This document shows, piece by piece, positions 1 to 8,373 of a DNA stretch of 12,288 nucleotides (positions are counted from its first letter, which is position 1; each line of letters opens with the position of its first letter). The notes beneath the pieces were generated by a model that was not told the origin of the DNA, did not search any database, and worked only from the letters and a program-made list of their open reading frames with translations. Origin of the DNA: Gammaproteobacteria bacterium. Its GTDB lineage: Bacteria > Pseudomonadota > Gammaproteobacteria > Steroidobacterales > SZUA-146. The stretch lies in assembly GCA_003228965.1 (NCBI GenBank), contig QIGP01000056.1, positions 1 to 12,288 of the forward strand, read 5' to 3'. The position numbers were made by a program, and so were the translations under genes.

Positions 1-251
1 TTGATCCGAGCAATAGATTCGGATATTCCAACAGTTTCAATCTCTCCTGTAGCCAGCGAGCTCAGCGTACTCCCGGAATAGTCGCCTGAGTTGGTTACGG
101 GCGGCAGCTCCATCTGATGAACAGCGCCCACCCAGTCGCCCGCCTCGTTAGCCAGAACGAACCACTCAATGTCTTGCTGGTCTCGCATGATAATGGCCGC
201 ATCTAATTTGGTGGAAGAGCTGATCAGTACATGCTTCGAACTTGCATTCAT
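1..251 (-). CDS. Unrecognised protein, N-terminal part only; possible CBS-domain protein
   Basis: An open frame runs from an ATG at 251 off the left edge (83 complete codons, no stop). An in-frame TGA at 261-263 limits any upstream extension, and GAGG (complement of 259-262) sits 7 bases before the ATG, which supports this start. The protein begins MNASSKHVLISSSTKLDAA. Two stretches have the rhythm of CBS modules: residues about 8-52 (a hydrophobic strand, a helix with TKLDAAIIM, then FVLANEAGDWVGAV) and the later LSSLATGEIETVGISESIA, which looks like the opening of a second CBS repeat. CBS pairs usually bind adenine nucleotides, but no ligand can be named here. The gene begins 79 bases after gltX on the same strand and could be co-transcribed with it. 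That a gene is present is fairly secure; the CBS assignment is a weak inference from pattern. Confidence 0.6.
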   Translation of the reverse strand, partial: MNASSKHVLISSSTKLDAAIIMRDQQDIEWFVLANEAGDWVGAVHQMELPPVTNSGDYSGSTLSSLATGEIETVGISESIARI

Positions 252-330
252 TAATAAGCCTCAATCGAGTGGGCAGCAGCGAAATTAACTCACTGTTATT
301 GCATAGTGAAAACCGGGAGCCGCGCTCAGC

Positions 331-1737
331 CTACTGTTTGGCCCGTTGCGCAACAAACTCTAACGCGGTTGTAACTCTCTCAATCGTTCGATCTTTTCCC
401 AGCAAGACGAGCGTAGTGCCAATACTGGGAGAACTGGCCTTACCGGTGACAGCTACACGAATCGGCTGAGCCAATTTAGGGAACTTCAGTTCGAATTTCT
501 CCACAATGGTTTGCACCGTATTTTCAACGCCTTCTTCTGTCCAATCGGCTAACTCGCCAAACCGTGCTAAAAGCTCGGTCAGTGGCTCAAGAATAACAGG
601 GCGAAGATGTGCTTTTGCCGCTTTGGCATCATACTCAGAAATATCGTTAAACAAGAATGCACAACCGTCGGCCAACTCCAACAGAGTCGAAGCTCGCGTT
701 GAAAACTCTCGAGCGACAGCTTCAAGATTAAGGCTATCGTCGACTGTAGTGCCTCGCTTCGATAACTCATCACCGAGAAGCACCGCTAATTTCGAAGGCG
801 ACATGTTCTGTATATGTTGTTTATTCAGCCAGAGTAGCTTCGCGGGGTCAAAAATCGACGCCGACCTATTCACATTCTCAACGTCAAATAGTGTTTGTAA
901 CTCATCTAGAGTAAAAATTTCTTTATCACCGTGTGACCACCCTAGACGTACCAAGTAATTCAAAAGTGCTTCAGGAAGAAAGCCCTCTTGTCGATACTGA
1001 AGCACACTCACTGCGCCGTGACGTTTTGAAAGTCGGCTACCGTCTTCACCAAGTATCATCGGTACATGAGCGTATACCGGCGGCGCAACTCCCATACTGT
1101 TAAAGATGTTAATTTGTTTGGGTGTGTTATTGATATGGTCGTCTCCGCGGATTACATGCGTAATCTCCATATCAGCGTCATCTACTACAACCGTTAAGTT
1201 ATAGGTGGGTGTTCCGTCGCTACGTACAATAATCAAATCGTCTAATTCATTATTATTAAACGCAAGCTCGCCATGCACCTGATCAACAAAGCGGGTCTCC
1301 CCATCTAGTGGCGATCGAAAACGAATGACATATGGCCCGGTTCCGGCATGCTCGCGGTCGCGGCAGCGCCCGTTATATTTCGGCTTTTGCCCAGCCTGCC
1401 GTTGTTCATCACGCATTTGCTCTAATTCTTTATGCGTACAGTAGCAACAGTAAGCCATACCCTCTTCCAAGAGCTCTTCAGTAACTCGCTTATAACGACT
1501 GAATCGCTGCGTTTGAAAGACTGGCTCCTCGGCATAATCAAGCCCCAGCCACTCCATGCTTTCAAGAATGGCATCTACAGCTTCCTGAGTTGAACGCTCC
1601 CGGTCGGTATCTTCAATTCGAAGGACGAATTCGCCATCCAGTTTTTTAGCCTGTAGCCAACAATAAAGCGCCGTACGAGCGCCTCCCACGTGCAAATAGC
1701 CAGTTGGGCTAGGGGCAAATCGAGTTCTGTATGTCAT
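331..1737 (-). CDS. gltX: Glutamyl-tRNA synthetase (GluRS), class I
   Basis: Cytoplasmic enzyme that charges tRNA-Glu with glutamate using ATP. The protein has 468 residues, the usual bacterial GluRS length. It opens TRFAPSPTGYLHVGG (residues 5-19, the HIGH-type ATP site), followed by FVLRIEDTD (37-45), ELDDLIIVRSDGTPTYN (164-180) and DGSRLSKRHG (232-241), the KMSKS-type loop. The C-terminal anticodon-binding half follows, with LLNYLVRLGWSHGD and LRVAVTG-like elements. The frame could open 34 codons upstream (1839), but those residues match nothing in GluRS and would run through the predicted promoter to the edge of the tRNA, so the ATG at 1735-1737 is chosen. Its ribosome binding site is weak (GGA). 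Cys98, Cys100 and Cys125 match the E. coli zinc ligands, but position 127, His in E. coli, is Asp here. The stop is TAG. Confidence 0.97.
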   Translation of the reverse strand: MTYRTRFAPSPTGYLHVGGARTALYCWLQAKKLDGEFVLRIEDTDRERSTQEAVDAILESMEWLGLDYAEEPVFQTQRFSRYKRVTEELLEEGMAYCCYCTHKELEQMRDEQRQAGQKPKYNGRCRDREHAGTGPYVIRFRSPLDGETRFVDQVHGELAFNNNELDDLIIVRSDGTPTYNLTVVVDDADMEITHVIRGDDHINNTPKQINIFNSMGVAPPVYAHVPMILGEDGSRLSKRHGAVSVLQYRQEGFLPEALLNYLVRLGWSHGDKEIFTLDELQTLFDVENVNRSASIFDPAKLLWLNKQHIQNMSPSKLAVLLGDELSKRGTTVDDSLNLEAVAREFSTRASTLLELADGCAFLFNDISEYDAKAAKAHLRPVILEPLTELLARFGELADWTEEGVENTVQTIVEKFELKFPKLAQPIRVAVTGKASSPSIGTTLVLLGKDRTIERVTTALEFVAQRAKQ

Positions 1738-1777
1738 GCAAATTCCGCGGTGTTCGAAGAAAACTTCTGGAGGGGGG

Positions 1778-1806
1778 ATTCTACCCGCATTGACGATGCA
1801 TCCCAA
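1778..1806 (-). promoter_or_regulatory. Predicted sigma-70 promoter for gltX
   Basis: On the minus strand, TTGGGA (complement of 1801-1806, 4 of 6 to consensus) is separated by 17 bases from TAGAAT (complement of 1778-1783, 5 of 6). Transcription would start near 1771, leaving a leader of about 34 bases before the gltX ATG. The placement fits the chosen start. It is a prediction from sequence only. Confidence 0.5.
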
Positions 1807-1818
1807 GACCCATAAACT
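1790..1818 (+). promoter_or_regulatory. Predicted sigma-70 promoter for tRNA-Val
   Basis: On the plus strand, TTGACG (1790-1795, 5 of 6) is followed by a 17-base spacer and TAAACT (1813-1818, 4 of 6). Transcription would start near 1825, giving a 5' leader of about 15 bases for RNase P to remove. The bases just after the -10 are fairly GC-rich, as is common at stringently controlled stable-RNA promoters. Its -35 and spacer lie inside the predicted gltX promoter on the other strand. Confidence 0.45.
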
Positions 1819-1839
1819 TGGCTGCCTTGAAATATACAC

Positions 1840-1914
1840 GGGCGATTAGCTCAGCGGGAGAGCACTGCCTTCACACGGCAGGGGTCGCTGGTTCAATCCC
1901 AGCATCGCCCACCA
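1840..1914 (+). tRNA. tRNA-Val (anticodon CAC), CCA encoded
   Basis: A complete cloverleaf is visible. The acceptor stem GGGCGAT (1840-1846) pairs with ATCGCCC (1904-1910). The D arm is GCTC/GAGC. The anticodon stem is CTGCC/GGCAG around a loop TTCACAC, whose anticodon CAC reads the valine codon GUG. The variable loop has five bases, and the T arm is GCTGG-TTCAATC-CCAGC. The discriminator is A1911, followed by encoded CCA at 1912-1914. It is transcribed divergently from gltX, as with the valU tRNA operon of E. coli, but only a single tRNA is present here. No intrinsic terminator is evident after it, where it converges on the end of the CapD-like gene. Confidence 0.97.
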
Positions 1915-1993
1915 AATTATTTACCTGAACTACCCGGCGGAAACCACGTCAGAGCGACAGCTTCAAATGCTACCTGCAGACAAAAGACCAGAA

Positions 1994-3964
1994 TTAATTC
2001 TTTCGTTTCACCGACGAAATAGGGGTGACTTCAGCCGCAACTTCACGGTGTCGTCTGGCCTTCCAAACCTGGTCAACAATGTATTTGTCCGGCGAATATT
2101 CTTCAACAGCCACGCTAAGAACGTTAAGCATGCCCTCAACATCAAATGTTTGCGCACTGTGCTGAATACGCTGCAATATTTTTTCTATTTTTTCCCAAGG
2201 TAAACTCTTTTCCTGGGCGCGCATGATTTTCGGATGCTCGGTTCCCATCACTCGATTGCCGATCAGTAGCTCTTCGTACAGCTTTTCAGCTGGCCTCAAA
2301 CCGCTGTAGCGAATCTCAATATCGCCATCAGGGTTTTCCTCATCCATCACCGTGCGCCCCATCAAATGGACCATGCGACGAGCCAAATCATCTATTCTGA
2401 CGGGCTTGCCCATATCAAGAAGAAACACGTCACCACCCTGGCCCATAGCACCAGCCTGAATGACCAGCTGAGCAGCTTCTGGAATAGTCATAAAGTAACG
2501 AATGATTTCCGGGTGTGTCACTGTCACCGGCCCACCGTATTTAATCTGCTTACGAAACAGCAGTACGACAGAACCACTAGATGCTAATACATTGCCAAAT
2601 CGCACCATGCAAAACCGCGTTTTACTATCACGCTCATCCAAACCTTGCAAGATAATTTCCGCCAGGCGCTTGGTCGCACCCATTACGTTTGTTGGATTTA
2701 CCGCTTTGTCAGTCGACACCAACACAAACCTTTCGACATTGGCATCGATAGCTGCTAATGCACAATTATAGGTTCCCATAACATTATTCACTGTACCGGA
2801 AATAATATTTCCTTCGACAACAGGAACATGCTTGTACGCAGCTGCGTGATAAACCGTATTCACCCCATATATGGACATGATGTCCTTGAGTCTTGCTCGA
2901 TCACGGACGCACCCGAGAAGCGGAATTATCTCGTAGTCCGCCTGCATAAATTGCTTAGCTCTATTTAGCTCTTGATCTATACTGTAAAGTGCCAGCTCGT
3001 TGTTCTCGAACAGAATCAGTTTCTGTGGCCGCTTACTAACAATTTGACGGCACAGCTCAGAACCAATTGACCCACCAGCACCGGTAACCATCACAACCTT
3101 GTGTTCCAAGCATTGCCTCAATAATGACTCGTTGGGAGGCACCGTCTCTCGATCCAACAAATCGTTGACATCGACATCGCGAAGATCATCAATCTGAGTA
3201 GCACCTGACACAAGATCTGCTAGCTCAGGCATGATCTTGATATGCACTGGTAAGTGCTCAAGCGAAGCTATAATTTCTTGGCGTCGTCGCCGACTAACTG
3301 AAGGCAGCGCCAATAGTATTTTCGATATGTCGAGCTCATCAACAACCTGAGGCAGGTTATCTGTTGAATAAACCTGAAGGCCATTTGCAGCACTTCCATG
3401 CAGTGATCGCATTTCGTCAAAAAAAGCTACTGGGCGAAATTTCTCACTACCCATAAGTGACGCTGCTAATTGGGCGCCAGCTTGACCAGCGCCATAAATA
3501 GCGACCCGAATTCGACTACTATCACGTGAGCGCAACAAGCCGCGAACGGCAAACCGACTACCCGCAACAAAGAGTGAGGCAAAAATACCGTAAAGGCACA
3601 ACAGACCTATCGAGAGACCGACACCCAAGAAAACATTAGCCAGTAGGCTAAACGCAACGACAGAAATCAAAACCGCAGTTAATATTGCTTTGAGTGTACT
3701 GGTACTGACAAAACGCACGATCACCCGATGCAATCCGAAATAGGTAAATACCGGCAGGGCCAGCAAGGATGTCGTTGGATACAGCCAAAGCGTACTGACG
3801 ACTTCAGGAGTGAAGCTTTCGGTTTTTAGCACCGCTGCACACCAAAACGCCGCCGGCATCATAATTAGATCCGCAGTAAGAATTAGTAGTCTTTTTACGT
3901 CTCGAGGGAGATCGCGTAACTTTTGAGCCAGTGTCCCTACAGAACGTGCGAGCACAGAATTCAT
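1994..3964 (-). CDS. capD: Membrane-anchored nucleotide-sugar 4,6-dehydratase (CapD/WbpM/FlaA1/PglF family)
   Basis: Full-length family member of 656 residues. The N-terminal third holds about four hydrophobic segments (near 25-46, 60-79, 91-110 and 114-138). A first Rossmann fold carries GAGQAG (158-163). The catalytic short-chain dehydrogenase domain carries TGAGGSIG (294-301), STDKA (417-421) and Met428-xxx-Lys432 in NVMGATKR. Met in place of the usual catalytic Tyr is characteristic of the WbpM type. Such enzymes convert UDP-GlcNAc to a 4-keto-6-deoxy sugar at the inner membrane, leading to QuiNAc, FucNAc or bacillosamine; the exact product cannot be read here. The frame opens at 4102, but the ATG at 3964 has AGGAAGGA 7-8 bases upstream and gives the expected hydrophobic start, so 46 upstream codons are dropped. 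It is last in the sugar block, 183 bases after manB, and may have its own promoter. Confidence 0.93.
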   Translation of the reverse strand: MNSVLARSVGTLAQKLRDLPRDVKRLLILTADLIMMPAAFWCAAVLKTESFTPEVVSTLWLYPTTSLLALPVFTYFGLHRVIVRFVSTSTLKAILTAVLISVVAFSLLANVFLGVGLSIGLLCLYGIFASLFVAGSRFAVRGLLRSRDSSRIRVAIYGAGQAGAQLAASLMGSEKFRPVAFFDEMRSLHGSAANGLQVYSTDNLPQVVDELDISKILLALPSVSRRRRQEIIASLEHLPVHIKIMPELADLVSGATQIDDLRDVDVNDLLDRETVPPNESLLRQCLEHKVVMVTGAGGSIGSELCRQIVSKRPQKLILFENNELALYSIDQELNRAKQFMQADYEIIPLLGCVRDRARLKDIMSIYGVNTVYHAAAYKHVPVVEGNIISGTVNNVMGTYNCALAAIDANVERFVLVSTDKAVNPTNVMGATKRLAEIILQGLDERDSKTRFCMVRFGNVLASSGSVVLLFRKQIKYGGPVTVTHPEIIRYFMTIPEAAQLVIQAGAMGQGGDVFLLDMGKPVRIDDLARRMVHLMGRTVMDEENPDGDIEIRYSGLRPAEKLYEELLIGNRVMGTEHPKIMRAQEKSLPWEKIEKILQRIQHSAQTFDVEGMLNVLSVAVEEYSPDKYIVDQVWKARRHREVAAEVTPISSVKRKN

Positions 3965-4009
3965 ATCGGATTTCCTTCCTCTGAATCCATCGATTTGGAT
4001 TTCATCGGC

Positions 4010-4015
4010 ATTATA
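4010..4015 (-). promoter_or_regulatory. Possible -10 box for the capD-like gene
   Basis: The complement of 4010-4015 reads TATAAT, a perfect -10 hexamer, about 45 bases before the chosen capD start. It lies in the longest gap inside the sugar cluster. No convincing -35 is found at 16-18 bases (best candidate CAGCTT), and TG lies one base too far for an extended -10. An activator-dependent promoter or chance are both possible. Confidence 0.3.
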
Positions 4016-4147
4016 GCCACAATAGTCATTGGAAGCTGATTTAGCTGCACGAAAATGCTTCGAAATCAGTATCTGTCCCGATGCACGCAGTGGCCGAATC
4101 ACGAAGATATAGCCTAGATTTCGGGCACTCGCGAAAACTGTAGCCTT

Positions 4148-5503
4148 TTACACCGCATCCAGAATACCCAGAATTTCATTGGTTTTTTCGAGCATCAGCG
4201 CAGTATCGCCTCTGCTTTCGACGTTCAGACGCATCACAGGCTCAGTATTAGATGAGCGCAAATTGAAGCGCCAATCTGCATACTCAATACTGAGGCCGTC
4301 TACATGCTCGACCATCAGCGCGTGCGGTGCGTAACGCTCCTCAATGAGCGCAAGCATCGCCTTAGCATCCTTAACCGTACGATTAATTTCGCCGCTGGCT
4401 GGAAACATGCGGACACGATCTCCCACGAGCTGCGACAAAGACTTACCCGACTTACTGATTAATTCACTGACCAATAACCACGGAATCATCCCGCTATCGC
4501 AATAGGCAAAATCGCGAAAGTAATGATGTGCACTCATTTCGCCACCGTAAACCGCGTCGACATCTCGCATTATCTTCTTCAAGAACGCGTGCCCTGTTCT
4601 ACTTTGCACTGCCGTGCCACCAAATTCTTTGGCTATGTCGATCGTGTTCCAGGTCAGCCTGGGATCATGCACGATGGACTGCCCACTTTGTTGCTTTAGA
4701 AAACTACTGCCAAGTAGCCCAACCAGATAGTAGCCTTCGACAAAGTTTGCTTTCTCATCAAAGAAAAAGCAGCGATCATAATCGCCGTCCCACGCAATCC
4801 CGAGATCGGCTCCGTGGGCTCTAATCGCATCGATGGTCGCACTACGATTTTCCGTCAATAATGGGTTAGGCACTCCGTTAGGAAAACTGCTGTCGGCTTC
4901 ATAGTGAACTTCAACAAACTCAAACGGCAAGTGCCCTCTAAGCAGATCGACAACCTTTCCTGCGCCACCATTGCCAGGATTAACCACAATTTTGAGCGGC
5001 TTTAAAGCACTAATGTCAATGTAGCCCAATAAGTGTTCAATATAGCTAGCATCGGTATTTAGAGACTTGCACGTACCTTTGGTTGCAGGTAAAAACTTCC
5101 CTGCTTCGGCAAGAGCACGTATTTCCTCCAACCCGCTTTCACCACTAATCGGCTTACTTTGTTCGCGCACGAACTTAAGACCGTTGAAATCCGCAGGATT
5201 GTGACTGGCCGTAACCATGATGCCACCGCCTAGAGCTTCACTAAAGGTCGCGAAGTAAACCTCTTCGGTGCCACACAAACCAATATCCAATACATCAGTA
5301 CCGCCGTCGGTCAGACCATCGATTAGTGCCTGGGTCAGCCGCTCACTGGATTCACGGATATCTCTGCCAACGACAACGCTCGTCGGCTGTAAAAAATCGA
5401 CGTAGGCCCGCCCTATGCGATAGACCACCGACTCATTCAGCTCATCTGGCAATCGGCCACGAACATCGTAGGCCTTGAAACAGTTAATGGTAATTGGTTT
5501 CAC
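4148..5503 (-). CDS. manB: Phosphomannomutase (ManB/CpsG type)
   Basis: Cytoplasmic enzyme converting mannose-6-phosphate to mannose-1-phosphate for GDP-mannose synthesis. Its 451 residues and its opening (CFKAYDVRGRLPDELNE, from residue 8) closely follow E. coli CpsG. Visible sites are TASHNPADFNG (98-108) with the phosphorylated Ser100, the metal loop DGDYDR (239-244), GEMSAHHYF (321-329) for sugar recognition and RSSNTEP (416-422) for phosphate binding. All four domains are present. The start codon is GTG (complement of 5501-5503), with GGAG 9 bases upstream, so translation may be weaker than for ATG genes. It begins 15 bases after manC, which supplies the next enzyme in the pathway. Some family members also accept glucose-phosphate, but the context favours mannose. 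Confidence 0.95.
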   Translation of the reverse strand: MKPITINCFKAYDVRGRLPDELNESVVYRIGRAYVDFLQPTSVVVGRDIRESSERLTQALIDGLTDGGTDVLDIGLCGTEEVYFATFSEALGGGIMVTASHNPADFNGLKFVREQSKPISGESGLEEIRALAEAGKFLPATKGTCKSLNTDASYIEHLLGYIDISALKPLKIVVNPGNGGAGKVVDLLRGHLPFEFVEVHYEADSSFPNGVPNPLLTENRSATIDAIRAHGADLGIAWDGDYDRCFFFDEKANFVEGYYLVGLLGSSFLKQQSGQSIVHDPRLTWNTIDIAKEFGGTAVQSRTGHAFLKKIMRDVDAVYGGEMSAHHYFRDFAYCDSGMIPWLLVSELISKSGKSLSQLVGDRVRMFPASGEINRTVKDAKAMLALIEERYAPHALMVEHVDGLSIEYADWRFNLRSSNTEPVMRLNVESRGDTALMLEKTNEILGILDAV

Positions 5504-5518
5504 TAGTACTCTCTCCGT

Positions 5519-6952
5519 TTAGTCGGTGCGCCCAGCGCGGCCATAAGTATCTTCGTAGCGCACAATGTCGTCTTCGCCCAGGTAGCTACCGGATTGCACT
5601 TCAATTATTTCCAGCGGCACTTTTCCAGGATTGGCAATTCTGTGGACAGTGCCCAAAGGAATGTATGTAGACTGATTTTCGCTCAACATGAACGTTTCAT
5701 CGCCTCGGGTTATTTCGGCGGTACCTGTAACTACAATCCAGTGCTCGGCACGATGGTGATGCATTTGCAAAGACAGCACGGCCCCGGGCTTCACAGTAAG
5801 TCGCTTAACCTGGTAGCGATTGCCATTGTCGATGCTGTCGTAAGAGCCCCACGGCCTGAATACTTCGCGATGAAGGCTAACCTCTTCTCGCCCTTTTGCT
5901 TTAAGGTGCTCCACTATGCGCTTAACGTCCTGCGAGCGACCTTTTGGCGCCACCATAACGGCGTCCGCCGTTTCCACAATCACATGGTTGGACAGACCTA
6001 CAGCGGCCACCATGCGAGTTGTTGAATGGGCGTAGCAGTTGTCGCAACCTTCGAGCACCACATCGCCAACAACTACATTGTTATTTTCGTCCGCCGCTTT
6101 GCTCGCATGCAAACTCGCCCAGTTGCCAACGTCGCTCCAGCCCGCGTCGAGCGGCACTACAACAGCATTGGTAGTCTTCTCCATCAACGCGTAGTCAATC
6201 GAGTCCGAAGGTGAAGCGCTAAATGACTCAACTCCGAGCCGAATAAAATCGAGATCTTTGCGCGCCTCTGTCACGGCCTTACGACACGCCATCACCATTT
6301 CTGGTGCGAATTGCTCGAGCTCTTCCAAATATTGGTTGACGCGAAACATGAACATGCCGCTGTTCCACAAATATCGTCCGGACGTGAGGTACTCGGCCGC
6401 CGTTGCACCATCTGGTTTCTCAACAAACTCGTCAACTTCACACGCAGTGCCGCCCGCCGATGGCCCCTTTTTTATGTAGCCGTAGCCGGTTTCAGGCTGG
6501 TCGGGAACAATACCAAAGGTAACGAGCTTGCCGTTGGACGCCTGCATATATCCTGCTTCAACGGCCTTTTGGAACGCATCGGTATCGTGAATGACGTGGT
6601 CGGCTGGCAGTACGAGCATGACCAGGTCATGGGCATCCTGGTCGCTGGTAATAATCAGCTGCATAGCCGCTACAGCAACCGCTGGCGCCGTATTACGGCC
6701 CAACGGTTCGAGCACAATTCCAGAAGGAGTGCAGTCAATTTGGCGTAGCTGTTCTGCCACCAGAAAACGGTGTGCTTCGTTACAAACAATGAGGGGTGCA
6801 CTGCAATCATCCATGCCATCCAGTCGACCAAGCGTGTCTTGAAGCATGGTGTTTTCGGTCACCAGAGGCAGCAACTGCTTTGGGTAGAGGCCTCGCGACA
6901 ACGGCCACAATCGAGTGCCTGAACCGCCAGATAGTACTACTGGAATAATCAT
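5519..6952 (-). CDS. manC: Mannose-1-phosphate guanylyltransferase / mannose-6-phosphate isomerase (bifunctional ManC/AlgA type)
   Basis: Makes GDP-mannose from mannose-1-phosphate and GTP. The long type also isomerises fructose-6-phosphate to mannose-6-phosphate. The protein has 477 residues. The N-terminal nucleotidyltransferase carries GGSGTRLWP (9-17), LPADH (115-119) and FVEKPD (176-181). The C-terminal cupin carries QMHHHRAEHW (396-405), IPLGTVHRIANPG (431-443) and GSYLGEDDIVR (455-465), so both activities look intact. The frame can begin one codon earlier at a TTG (6955), but the ATG at 6950-6952 gives the family's usual MIIPVVLSGG start, with GAGGA about 8 bases upstream. It sits 68 bases after ugd and 15 bases before manB. 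It supplies GDP-mannose or GDP-mannose-derived residues for surface polysaccharide. Confidence 0.96.
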   Translation of the reverse strand: MIIPVVLSGGSGTRLWPLSRGLYPKQLLPLVTENTMLQDTLGRLDGMDDCSAPLIVCNEAHRFLVAEQLRQIDCTPSGIVLEPLGRNTAPAVAVAAMQLIITSDQDAHDLVMLVLPADHVIHDTDAFQKAVEAGYMQASNGKLVTFGIVPDQPETGYGYIKKGPSAGGTACEVDEFVEKPDGATAAEYLTSGRYLWNSGMFMFRVNQYLEELEQFAPEMVMACRKAVTEARKDLDFIRLGVESFSASPSDSIDYALMEKTTNAVVVPLDAGWSDVGNWASLHASKAADENNNVVVGDVVLEGCDNCYAHSTTRMVAAVGLSNHVIVETADAVMVAPKGRSQDVKRIVEHLKAKGREEVSLHREVFRPWGSYDSIDNGNRYQVKRLTVKPGAVLSLQMHHHRAEHWIVVTGTAEITRGDETFMLSENQSTYIPLGTVHRIANPGKVPLEIIEVQSGSYLGEDDIVRYEDTYGRAGRTD

Positions 6953-7020
6953 CAATAAGTTCCTCGTAAAACGTTTTTTTCGCGACAGTGGTCAAACTTG
7001 AATAACCCAGGGTGAACAAG

Positions 7021-8352
7021 CTAAATTTGTTCGCCTCTGCCAATACCGAAATAGGTAAAGCCGTGTTTGCTCATCATCGAAGGTTCGTAGACATTACGTC
7101 CGTCAAACACTACAGGTGATAACAGCAGTTCGCTCATTCTGGCAAAATCGGGGCTGCGAAACTCGGTCCACTCTGTGACCAACGCTAGTGCGTCGGCGCC
7201 ATCCAGCGCATCCATGGCACTGGTAACAATTTCAAGATCGTCCCGGCCTTTAAACATCGCCTTCGCTTTGTCACTTGCCACCGGATCGTAGGCCCTGACG
7301 TTGGCGCCGGCCGCCCACAACGACTCAAGCAGCGTAATGCTCGGCGCTTCGCGTAAATCGTCTGTATTTGGCTTGAACGCCAAGCCCCACATGGCAATAG
7401 TCTTTCCTTTCAAATCGCCGTCAAAATAGCGTTCAATCTTGCCGAACAGAACATGTTTTTGTTGGTCGTTAACGTCACGCACAGCCTTCAAAAGCTGCAT
7501 GTTGTTGCCGACTTCAGCAGCGGAACCAATCAACGCCTCAATGTCTTTGGGAAAACACGACCCACCAAAACCACACCCCGGATAAATAAAGTGATAGCCA
7601 ATACGCGGATCGGCGCCAATACCTAAACGAACCTGTTCTATGTCGGCACCTACTTTTTCAGCCACGTTCGCGACTTCGTTCATAAAGCTGATCTTGGTTG
7701 CAAGCATGGCGTTGGCCGCATACTTGGTTAGCTCTGCAGACTTTATGTCCATCATGATCAAGCGGTCACGATTACGCGTAAAAGGATCGTAGAGCGTGCG
7801 GAACAGCTCGCCCGTGCGCGGATTGTTGATTCCGACAATAATTCGATCGGGGCGCATGAAATCGGTAACGGCTGCACCCTCTTTGAGAAACTCGGGGTTA
7901 GAGGCCACGTCTAAATCGAGCTCTATACCGCGCTCTTCCAACACCTGATCAATAACCTCGCGAACGCGTGCTGCGGTACCCACGGGTACCGTCGATTTAT
8001 TAACAACGACTTTGTAATCGTTAGCATAGCGTCCAATTGTTTCCGCTACACTCATTACGTAGCTGAAATCGGCCGAGCCCTCTTCGGTAGGAGGTGTACC
8101 AACGGCGATAAACTGGAACAGACCGTGTTCGACCCCTTCCCGTGCCACAGTAGTAAAAGTGAGTCGCCCGGATTCGATATTGCGCGTGACGATCTCCTGA
8201 AGACCGGGCTCGTAGAGCGGGATTTGCCCGCGCTTAAGCATCGAAATTTTTTCGTGGTCAATGTCAACACAGACGACATTATTGCCCGTCTCTGCCAGAC
8301 AGGCACCCGTCACCAGGCCTACGTAGCCTGAACCAAAAACAGTAACTTTCAT
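7021..8352 (-). CDS. ugd: UDP-glucose 6-dehydrogenase
   Basis: Oxidises UDP-glucose to UDP-glucuronate with two NAD+. The protein has 443 residues, typical of the single-polypeptide bacterial enzyme. The NAD site GSGYVG occupies residues 7-12. Other family signatures are NKSTVPVGT (118-126), [19 protein letters not shown] (152-170) and [16 protein letters not shown] (211-226). The catalytic cysteine is Cys266 in [13 protein letters not shown]-mannose 6-dehydrogenase (AlgD) is the close alternative, but the overall sequence fits UDP-glucose dehydrogenase better. The ATG at 8350-8352 has a short AGG 6 bases upstream. Its product is the substrate of the epimerase encoded immediately upstream, with 63 bases between them that contain two small hairpins. 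The stop is TAG. Confidence 0.95.
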   Translation of the reverse strand: MKVTVFGSGYVGLVTGACLAETGNNVVCVDIDHEKISMLKRGQIPLYEPGLQEIVTRNIESGRLTFTTVAREGVEHGLFQFIAVGTPPTEEGSADFSYVMSVAETIGRYANDYKVVVNKSTVPVGTAARVREVIDQVLEERGIELDLDVASNPEFLKEGAAVTDFMRPDRIIVGINNPRTGELFRTLYDPFTRNRDRLIMMDIKSAELTKYAANAMLATKISFMNEVANVAEKVGADIEQVRLGIGADPRIGYHFIYPGCGFGGSCFPKDIEALIGSAAEVGNNMQLLKAVRDVNDQQKHVLFGKIERYFDGDLKGKTIAMWGLAFKPNTDDLREAPSITLLESLWAAGANVRAYDPVASDKAKAMFKGRDDLEIVTSAMDALDGADALALVTEWTEFRSPDFARMSELLLSPVVFDGRNVYEPSMMSKHGFTYFGIGRGEQI

Positions 8353-8373
8353 TGCTTACCTGGAGGAGAATAA

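Noticed and set aside
1738..1839. Upstream extension of gltX by 34 codons
   Set aside because: The extra residues match no GluRS, and the region holds the predicted divergent promoters up to the tRNA 5' end.
1890..1914. tRNA-Val 3' end as an attachment site for an integrated island containing the sugar genes
   Set aside because: No repeat of the tRNA 3' end was found by eye near dnaQ or elsewhere in the window, and there is no integrase; the neighbouring cluster reads as ordinary operon structure.
3965..4102. Upstream extension of the CapD-like gene by 46 codons
   Set aside because: The ATG at 3964 has a strong ribosome binding site and begins the normal family N-terminus; the extension contains a -10-like box and unrelated polar sequence.
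6953..7020. TTGACC on the minus strand in the ugd-manC gap as a -35 for an internal manC promoter
   Set aside because: No acceptable -10 lies 16-18 bases downstream; the candidate there is a T-rich GTTTTA with poor match.
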